A stretch of DNA of 64,000 nucleotides, from NCBI GenBank assembly GCA_011391085.1, contig JAABRD010000014.1, forward strand, positions 1 through 64,000, read 5' to 3'. The position numbers and the translations under genes are program-made. The notes under the pieces were generated by a model. That model ran no database searches, had not been told where the DNA came from, and saw nothing but the letters and a program-made list of their open reading frames with translations. Positions 57,950-64,000 of this stretch are shown here, one piece after another (the first letter of the stretch is position 1; the number at the start of each line of letters is the position of its first letter). This stretch comes from Thiotrichaceae bacterium (GTDB taxonomy: Bacteria > Pseudomonadota > Gammaproteobacteria > Beggiatoales > Beggiatoaceae).

Positions 57950-58270
57950 GGCTTTTGGAGTAGAGGCTTTTGGAGTAGAGGCTTTAGCCGGCAGGTAGTA
58001 GGCCCCCCGGTGGAGTGGAGGCTTTAGCCGGTTGGCAGTAGGCCCCCCGGTGGAGTGGAGGCTTTAGCCGGCAGTAGCCCCCCGGTGGAGTGGAGGCTTT
58101 AGCCGGTTGGCAGTAGGCGCCTCCTCCTCACTCTTGAGACCCGGAGTGGCCTACTGCCTGCCGGCTAAAGCCTCCACTCCACCGAGGGAGGCGCCTACTG
58201 CCTGCCGGCTAAAGCCTCCACTCCACCGAGGGAGGCGTCTACCGCCCACCGGCTAAAGCCTCTACTCCGG
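57950..58270. repeat. Ladder palindrome of family A arms
   Basis: On the left, GGAGTGGAGGCTTTAGCCGG-type arms repeat four to five times in direct order. On the right, inverted arms GCCGGCTAAAGCCTCCACTCC repeat three times. The centre is near 58135-58155. The whole folds as one large stem with several registers. Confidence 0.88.
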
Positions 58271-58326
58271 CGATGTCTTAATTCCTTCACATCAGCGGAG
58301 CCTTTTTTAATTTAATGGCATTATAA

Positions 58327-59139
58327 TTACACCATTTCCCGCACATGCGGTTCCGCCCGCCGGAACAATACCGCCGCGGGTCCCAATAACAGCAACCACC
58401 ATATTAAGGGTCGCCACAAGTTTGCCCACGTCCAAGACAAATCTTGGATGCCTGCATGAATGAGGATCATTATATCGGCAACGGGATTGATGGCTAAAAC
58501 CCATTGCATAGGGGGTGGCATGAGGTCGGGCATGTATAATATGGGCGTCAAATACAAAGTGAGAGTGATTAAAAACGGGAAAAATTGGCTAATGTCTTTC
58601 AGAAATAAGCCAATAACAGATAATAGGTAGGTTAATGGTATTAACCATATCGCTATTAAAAGAATAGTTAAGGCCCCGATCGGCATGGTGTGTACCCCTT
58701 CCATTATGCCCACGGTGACTGCCATGACTAAGGCATATAGTAATCCTGATAAAATCAGCGGAAAAAGAGGCAAAATAACGATGGGAAATACTGCACGTCG
58801 GTATAGTCCGCCAAATTCACTTAGTATATTTAGGCTACGCGACAGCACTTCTGCAATAAATAGCCAGGGCAACATGCTGACTAAAAAGTAGTCGATAAAA
58901 TTAACCCCATTTGGAAACTTGACTTTTAAGACAATATCCAGCAGGAACCAAAAACCTATGATTTGTAATGCAGGCTGAAAAAGTAGCCAGGCATCGCCTA
59001 ATAAAGTCCCTGATGTGCGTGTAATAACATCCCGTTTAATTAACAAAAACAGAAGGTAACGATGTTTATAAGCCGCTTGTATGGGCACTGCCAGACCCGC
59101 ATAAGTGGCTATCAAATAACGCTGAAAAAAATGAAACAT
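58327..59139 (-). CDS. ABC-2 type polysaccharide/lipid export permease
   Basis: About 270 residues starting MFHFFQRYLIATYAGL; an ATG 19 codons further up is also open. The N-terminus LLFLLIKRDVITRTSGTLLGDAWLLFQP is the cytoplasmic gating helix of Wzm/KpsM-type permeases, followed by six helices (WFLLDIVLKV..., FPFLITLTLYLTPILYMP). It would export a glycan or glycolipid. The ATPase partner is not within the window; genes further left on this strand are the TMTC-like protein only. Confidence 0.85.
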   Translation of the reverse strand: MFHFFQRYLIATYAGLAVPIQAAYKHRYLLFLLIKRDVITRTSGTLLGDAWLLFQPALQIIGFWFLLDIVLKVKFPNGVNFIDYFLVSMLPWLFIAEVLSRSLNILSEFGGLYRRAVFPIVILPLFPLILSGLLYALVMAVTVGIMEGVHTMPIGALTILLIAIWLIPLTYLLSVIGLFLKDISQFFPFLITLTLYLTPILYMPDLMPPPMQWVLAINPVADIMILIHAGIQDLSWTWANLWRPLIWWLLLLGPAAVLFRRAEPHVREMV

Positions 59140-59220
59140 GACTATGATCTTGTTGAAAATGATTAAAGTGTGGTAGGATAACATATCAGCATCCAAAAAC
59201 CTGTTTTGGAGGCCGTGTGG

Positions 59221-59352
59221 TAGTATTTCATTTATACCCCCCCTACCCCCCGTACACGGGGGGGGAGTGATTCCTCCCGTACACGGGGGGAGTGATTCCC
59301 CCCCGCGTGCGGGGGGGTTTAGGGGGGGTAAAAGTAATTAGGAATACTACTA
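59221..59352. repeat. Family E element
   Basis: TAGTATTTC and GGAATACTACTA ends with C-run/G-run core (59236-59330). The 340 bp after it hold no convincing gene; a 93-codon minus-strand frame there lacks coding features. Confidence 0.8.
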
Positions 59353-59692
59353 TTATAAATAGGATAGCAAAAAAAAATAGTAAATGACTTGCAAAAGTAG
59401 CCTCTGATATGCCATTATTATAGATAAACCTTGTGCAACAAAATTTTTAGTCTTGCCGCAGTGGAAAGCCTGTTTTGGAAATAAATCCCTTGATTTTCCA
59501 GCATTCAGCATGACTAAGGGTATTGCATATTGGGTGGGCAAGTGTATTTTGTAAGCAACAGGTACTATACAATCTGTATCCAATTTGATACTATAACAAA
59601 GTGTCACTCCTGAACATGCTTTCCAATGCGGCAAGATTGTCCCACAAGGGCAAAACCCTAAAAATTAAATTTAATTGCGGAGTTGAATTAAC

Positions 59693-62600
59693 ATGAGAAC
59701 GAAAAATACTGCATTAGCCACCGCTATAGCCATTAGTTTGGCCACCGGCGGTTTTGTCGCCAGCAACGATGCTGCCTGGGCCGACACTTCCACAAGAACC
59801 CTACAAACTGTCATTGATAGAACGCCCGCAGATGATGGTTATATTTACATCCGGGCCGGTGAAACGATTAACGTATCGCTGTTAGGGTTAAATCAAACGG
59901 GCATCGTCGATACCCTGGGCGAACAATATGGCGCCATATTGTTTGGTGCAATCAATACCCAGAAAGGCGAAATCTTTGCTGGTAGTGATACCCCTGGTGA
60001 AAGATTCCAAGATGTCGCCCCACTGAGAGGCGACTTTTCGATGGTACCACCGGATAAAAAGCCTTTCAATAACTTGAAGTATGTCCGAATGGTGCAAGGA
60101 TTAGGTCGCGCCTACATCTTCTACCCTCCCAATATCAATACGCCTCCTATTATGGATAGGACCGATGATGAGAACAGAGAGTATGATGAATGTTGCTTCC
60201 TGCCTTGCGGCGAAAAAATTCCTGAAGGCGTCCTCAATTGCCCAACCGAACAAGAAAGACAAGACATTGTCCTAGATTTTGTAGAGGACTCGGTCAAAGT
60301 CACTTTGCAAGAAAGATTTGCTAACACCGTAGGCGGTGTGGAATACAAAGTGATTCAATCGCTGGAAAAGAAAATTCGAATCTTGCCCGCCATTCCTCGC
60401 GTCTCCAAACTGGAAATTGTTGATTTTCAAACGGGACCTCGCGATAACCTGAAACGCGGTGAACGGCAAGTCGCCGAAGAAGTTGCTGTAGATGAAGTTG
60501 CTGTAGATAATGACGTGTGTCTGATCGACGGCAAGGCAGTCCATGCCAAAAATCATGGCATTCGTGCCAGAATGACCGCCGGTGTAGAAGGCGCGAAAGT
60601 GACGATTTGGGCACTGAAAGAAATCGGTGCCGCTGACAGAGACCTCAACGACCCCAATAATTGTCTTGGCAACCGCGGTTTGGCCAAAGAAGATACGGCC
60701 AATGGCAGAATCGTGCTGAAGTTAGTGGCCGTAGGTTCCAGAACGGAGTATAAGAGATTTCCTGCGGTTGACATGCTAAATGGTGAAGCCCAAGTCGTGT
60801 TTCCCGCAGATGTCACCATGGCGGGTAATTACTATCTGGAAGCCGAACTTTACCTGGCTGTAAACGGTGATGTGGATCCCAATAGTGACATGGCGTTGCC
60901 TAATCTGACCGATAACGTGGATATGTTTACGGCAGACATGATGCAAATTGTCGACACCGGCAAGCCACGGAAATTGAAATTGGGAAGCACCAAAAAAGTC
61001 ATCAGCGACGATGCCAATCCTCCCCAAAACACGCCCTTTAACCCAGGTGCGGCTTGGAATGCGGCCACTCAAGTCACTGTCAAGGCCCTAGACGAGTATG
61101 GCAATGAGACGGTCCTTCCCGCAGGTCAAGCGACCAAAGTCAAAGTAGTAGATGAAACCAATGTTCTTAACAGCGGTTCGCTTAACATGGATTTTGCCGT
61201 CGATGTCAATCGTAGAACCGCCGCTGACTATATAGGTGACAACCAAGGCGACGTGTTGAGACTGGGCGAAGCCTCCCTGATCGCTACCATTGATGGCAAT
61301 CCTAGCATTGCGGCTTCTGACCCACTGAAAATTAAAGTCGTGGCGAAAAACTTAGTCGCGGCCCCCTACGTAGGTTCTCCTATCGCAGGCGACACGGCTT
61401 ATGGCGACCCCGCCGGTGTTCCAGCGGCTGACGCAGCATATCCAAGTGCTAACCGTTACCTCCCCAATACCGTCAACGTCGTCAAAGACATTCAAGCAGG
61501 CAACCAAATCAAAGCCTTTAGCGTGGGCGTGGATGGTGGCAGAACCAATGGCATTCCCGACGGCATGTTTGACTTCTATCACAGTCCCGTAGATGGTGCC
61601 ATTCTTCCAAACCTCGTTGACGGTGCCAACAGTGATGACGACTTTGTCTCCAGAAATAGCACCACCACGATGGTCATCAAGACTCCAGCCGGTGAAGAAG
61701 TCGAAGCAGGAGTGGCACAACCCGTCTTAGACGCCGCAGGTAATGTGGTGGAAATCGTCCAGGCAGATGGTACCAGAGGCCAAGGCGCCAGAATCGACAC
61801 CCTCTTCACCAAACCTGTCCCAGGAGGCATGGGCAAGTATTTTGTTATTGGTGATAAAACCGGGCAGTATGGTGAAACTCTTGTGTACCTCCCAGGCGAC
61901 ATCAAACCTTCTGCCGCTTCTAAAGCCAAGATTTTAAATGCACATGGCTTTGAAGATGTGGTATTGGGTAAAGATGGCAAGCCGGTTCTGGACGAAAACG
62001 GCAATCCAGTGATTGCACTAGATGCCCAATTGGATTATCCAGAACCCGATGGCACTCATCAATTGATGATTCCTCAAAAAGCCGTGAAACTGGGCGATGA
62101 ATACGGTAATCCCGTGTCTTCCGCAGCCGCTGGCACCTTCACACCTGGCACTAGCAATGGCCAACCCGCGATTGTCACCGTCAATGAATATGGTGAACCT
62201 GTTTCTCTGGGTGCCCGACGCGCTATTCGCCAAGCGGCAGGCAACTTAGTCCCAGGTGGAGATGCTGGCAATGGCAATACCAACGCCTACTTACTCTCCT
62301 ACAATTCAGAAGAGTTTGCCGGCACTGATAGAGTTAGCTTTGGCTTCACCAGCCCTGGCGTCAAACCCAGAACCGTCGAAATCACGATTCCTCAAAAACC
62401 AGAGTTGACCACCGTCAAGACGGAAGTGGAACAAACCACATTACCCGTCAACTCCGAAATCGCTATCACCATTCGTACTCTTGACCAACATGGTCTCCCC
62501 ATTGATGGTCTTGGGAACACCACGGTGTCCTTCACGGGTAACATCTTGAAGACCGCTACAGTATGGCGGATGGAAGATGAACGTCGTGACCTTGTCACAG

Positions 62601-63784
62601 GTAACTTACTGGGTATTGACCCACTGAGTTCTGGTGACGTCGTCCGGCCAGGTGGAGGCGACCAACAAGTCTTGGTCATGAACATTGGTAACAAGGAAGG
62701 CGAATTTACCATCAACTTCAACAGTCCAGAACTGCCAGCAGGTTCACCTGCACAATCCATCACCTTCAAGGCCGTGGCGGTGTACACCCCACCACAAGTA
62801 TGTTCAACGACCGCACCTGACCTTTGCAAAGACGAAGAATCTTGCACCTCCGCAGGTGGCGAATGGGCAGATAACAAGTGCGCATTTACGGCTGTCGATC
62901 CATCCACCAAAGAAGCCTGCGAAGACCAAGGTGGCGTTTTTGCAACCAACAAGTGCTTCCCTGTGGTTGGCAAAGACGGCAAGCCTAGTGGCTTGGTGTC
63001 AGGACTTGAAGCGGCCAGTAGTGTCGACGGTGGCCAATATGGTGACGAACCAGCCAAAGAAAATGCCGGTTTCTTTGGAGGCGTAATGATTACGGGTACG
63101 CAGGGCACAGGAGATCGCAAGACTGACAAGTTTGAAAACAATGCTTCAACCTTGTTAGGTGACAACGTCCAATTGTCAGGTGTGATCAAAGTGGAAGACA
63201 TCGACAAAGGTAAGAAAGCTGACATCGTGGTCGGTGGCTTCCATATTTACCAAGGTTATCCAGATGGGTTCACCTGGTACATGATGGTCAATTGTTCTGG
63301 CAACGACTTTGTCACGATACCCTCTTGCCCATCCTTTGGCTGGCAGATCAAAATGTGGCCGTATGACCCAATGGGCTTCCCCATCTTGTCGGAGTTGGAA
63401 CCCCTCAAGTCAATGACCTTTAATGGCGTCCCCGGTGATGGCAAAGATGAATACGTCACGGTTGACATGTTCAAAGGCAACTTCAGCTTACCTGCTGATC
63501 CTGCGATGCAGATTTACTTTGGTTACATCGTGACCGAAGGTGACAACCGCGGTAAAGTGGTTTACAGCGGCAAGCCTATCGAAGTCAAGATTGAAGCCAA
63601 AGCAGCTAAGGATACTGCGAAAGACACTGAAAAGGACGCCAAGGACACTGAAAAGGACGCCAAGGACACTAAAACGGACGCCAAGGACACTAAAGCGGAC
63701 GCCAAGGACACTAAAGCGGACGCCAAGGACACTAAAGCGGACGCCAAGGACACTAAAGCGGACGCCAAGGACACTGGCAAGTAA
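59693..63784 (+). CDS. Very large exported protein with Ig-like segments, shared C-terminal domain and Lys/Asp repeat tail
   Basis: A 1363-residue protein of no named family. A signal peptide (1-31, cleavage near AWADTS) and GCGGAG upstream support ATG 59693. Repeated Ig-like beta stretches include VTVKALDEYGNETVLPAG at about 460 and ITIRTLDQHGLPIDGLG at about 925. A Cys-rich region at about 1036-1090 has two similar CxxxGGxxxxNKC units. Residues about 1126-1299 match the ~130-residue domain repeated in the propeller protein at 40787 (FFGGVMITG ... GNFSLP ... YFGYIVTEGDNRGKVVYSG). The tail from about 1303 is KDTKADA repeated, 7 residues per unit. Probably a cell-surface or matrix protein; the role is unknown. 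Confidence 0.8.
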   Translation: MRTKNTALATAIAISLATGGFVASNDAAWADTSTRTLQTVIDRTPADDGYIYIRAGETINVSLLGLNQTGIVDTLGEQYGAILFGAINTQKGEIFAGSDTPGERFQDVAPLRGDFSMVPPDKKPFNNLKYVRMVQGLGRAYIFYPPNINTPPIMDRTDDENREYDECCFLPCGEKIPEGVLNCPTEQERQDIVLDFVEDSVKVTLQERFANTVGGVEYKVIQSLEKKIRILPAIPRVSKLEIVDFQTGPRDNLKRGERQVAEEVAVDEVAVDNDVCLIDGKAVHAKNHGIRARMTAGVEGAKVTIWALKEIGAADRDLNDPNNCLGNRGLAKEDTANGRIVLKLVAVGSRTEYKRFPAVDMLNGEAQVVFPADVTMAGNYYLEAELYLAVNGDVDPNSDMALPNLTDNVDMFTADMMQIVDTGKPRKLKLGSTKKVISDDANPPQNTPFNPGAAWNAATQVTVKALDEYGNETVLPAGQATKVKVVDETNVLNSGSLNMDFAVDVNRRTAADYIGDNQGDVLRLGEASLIATIDGNPSIAASDPLKIKVVAKNLVAAPYVGSPIAGDTAYGDPAGVPAADAAYPSANRYLPNTVNVVKDIQAGNQIKAFSVGVDGGRTNGIPDGMFDFYHSPVDGAILPNLVDGANSDDDFVSRNSTTTMVIKTPAGEEVEAGVAQPVLDAAGNVVEIVQADGTRGQGARIDTLFTKPVPGGMGKYFVIGDKTGQYGETLVYLPGDIKPSAASKAKILNAHGFEDVVLGKDGKPVLDENGNPVIALDAQLDYPEPDGTHQLMIPQKAVKLGDEYGNPVSSAAAGTFTPGTSNGQPAIVTVNEYGEPVSLGARRAIRQAAGNLVPGGDAGNGNTNAYLLSYNSEEFAGTDRVSFGFTSPGVKPRTVEITIPQKPELTTVKTEVEQTTLPVNSEIAITIRTLDQHGLPIDGLGNTTVSFTGNILKTATVWRMEDERRDLVTGNLLGIDPLSSGDVVRPGGGDQQVLVMNIGNKEGEFTINFNSPELPAGSPAQSITFKAVAVYTPPQVCSTTAPDLCKDEESCTSAGGEWADNKCAFTAVDPSTKEACEDQGGVFATNKCFPVVGKDGKPSGLVSGLEAASSVDGGQYGDEPAKENAGFFGGVMITGTQGTGDRKTDKFENNASTLLGDNVQLSGVIKVEDIDKGKKADIVVGGFHIYQGYPDGFTWYMMVNCSGNDFVTIPSCPSFGWQIKMWPYDPMGFPILSELEPLKSMTFNGVPGDGKDEYVTVDMFKGNFSLPADPAMQIYFGYIVTEGDNRGKVVYSGKPIEVKIEAKAAKDTAKDTEKDAKDTEKDAKDTKTDAKDTKADAKDTKADAKDTKADAKDTKADAKDTGK

Positions 63785-63792
63785 AATAGGTG

Positions 63793-63829
63793 AAGAAACT
63801 AAGTTTCTTAAAGAAACTTAGTTTCTTTT
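63793..63829. repeat. GAAACTAAGTTTC palindrome after the large exported gene
   Basis: AAGAAACTAAGTTTCTT next to its own inverted copy and a T-run, 8 nt after the stop; may act as the first terminator. Confidence 0.8.
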
Positions 63830-63839
63830 TCCAAATATA

Positions 63840-63879
63840 AAAACGGCATACGCCTAATTGGTAGTGTGCCGTTTTTTTT
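63840..63879 (+). terminator. Rho-independent terminator
   Basis: AAAACGGCA and TGCCGTTTTTTTT arms with an 18-nt loop, about 60 bp after the stop. Confidence 0.75.
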
Positions 63880-63893
63880 GACAGACAAACCCT

Positions 63894-63964
63894 CTGGAGC
63901 GCAATAAGAATTATTGCGCTGTACGTTGCGTCGCAACGGCGCAATAATTCTTATTGCGTTCCAG
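63894..63964. repeat. Inverted-repeat element with TAAGAATTATTGCG arms
   Basis: CTGGAGCGCAATAAGAAT and ATTCTTATTGCGTTCCAG; a near copy of 7824-7895, with the same GCGTCGCAACGGCG core. Confidence 0.88.
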
Positions 63965-64000
63965 AAAAAATTGTACAACAGGAATTTTTTTACTAATATC

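Noticed and set aside
59353-59634. 93-codon minus-strand frame before the large exported gene
   Set aside because: No ribosome site, no recognisable domain, and it begins at a repeat end; codon content looks random.
60553-63225. Long minus-strand frames under the large exported gene
   Set aside because: They are antisense frames favoured by codon bias; the plus-strand gene has signal peptide, repeats and terminator.

Overview
The window looks like chromosome from a sulfur-oxidising gammaproteobacterium, probably of the giant or filamentous Beggiatoa/Thiomargarita/Thioploca type. This placement is an inference. It rests on conserved gammaproteobacterial gene neighbourhoods (rsmB-DUF4390-ntrY-ntrX, rpsO-pnp, hpt-mtnP, yibN-secB-gpsA), a cytochrome cd1 nitrite reductase, a possible persulfide-sensing ArsR regulator next to a rhodanese, and an exceptional load of miniature inverted-repeat elements and toxin-antitoxin remnants between the genes.

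Layout. 0-8 kb: rRNA methyltransferase, NtrY/NtrX-like two-component pair, pyruvate kinase. 8-14.3 kb: a kinase/FGE-like gene with a diversified 3' end, toxin-antitoxin genes, and a broken reverse transcriptase of the diversity-generating retroelement (DGR) type. 14.6-21.2 kb: nirS, erpA, two small membrane proteins, rpsO and pnp. 21.2-24.1 kb: Uma2-type protein and decayed or intact toxin-antitoxin genes (MqsA-like, VapBC, HicAB, PIN). 24.1-26.6 kb: a second kinase/FGE-like gene in inverted orientation. 27-35 kb: purine salvage pair, then a minus-strand group of a nuclease-helicase, a coiled-coil membrane protein and a glycosyltransferase. 35.5-43.5 kb: ccmH-ccmI, an acetyltransferase and exported proteins. 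43.9-50.8 kb: tRNA-CAU, arsR-DUF2892-rhodanese, secB, gpsA, accA, priA. 51-53 kb: toxin-antitoxin-like genes. 53-55.8 kb: ccmD-ccmE-ccmF. 56-64 kb: membrane TPR protein, ABC-2 permease and a very large exported protein with a Lys/Asp-rich repeat tail.

The most interesting system is a DGR that seems to have died locally. Two paralogous kinase/FGE-like genes in opposite orientation (8083-11340 and 24349-26556) share a nearly identical 3' end. Inside the last ~125 bp they differ at seven bases, and every difference has adenine in one copy, which is the fingerprint of adenine-directed mutagenic retrohoming. The matching reverse transcriptase (13125-13841) carries two frameshifts and is cut off after its catalytic motif. 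I see no template repeat in the window.

The second theme is repeats. For reference I name the families: M1 (ends GGTAGTGTTGCAAAGG) and M2 (ends GGTAGTGATGCAATGTGGG), both with verifiable 8-bp target duplications; A (arms AGAGGCTTTAGCCGG); B (AATGCCATTAAGTTAAGG); C (GTAGGGTGGATTAAGCG); D (palindrome ACGGAATTnATTCCGT, also in tandem arrays); E (ends TATAGTAnTATTC with a C-run/G-run core); F (palindrome GGAGTCCAAAACCTG...); G (arms CAAAGCGTAGCTTTG). They nest in one another, truncate toxin genes, and in one case have become a coding linker inside the second kinase gene.
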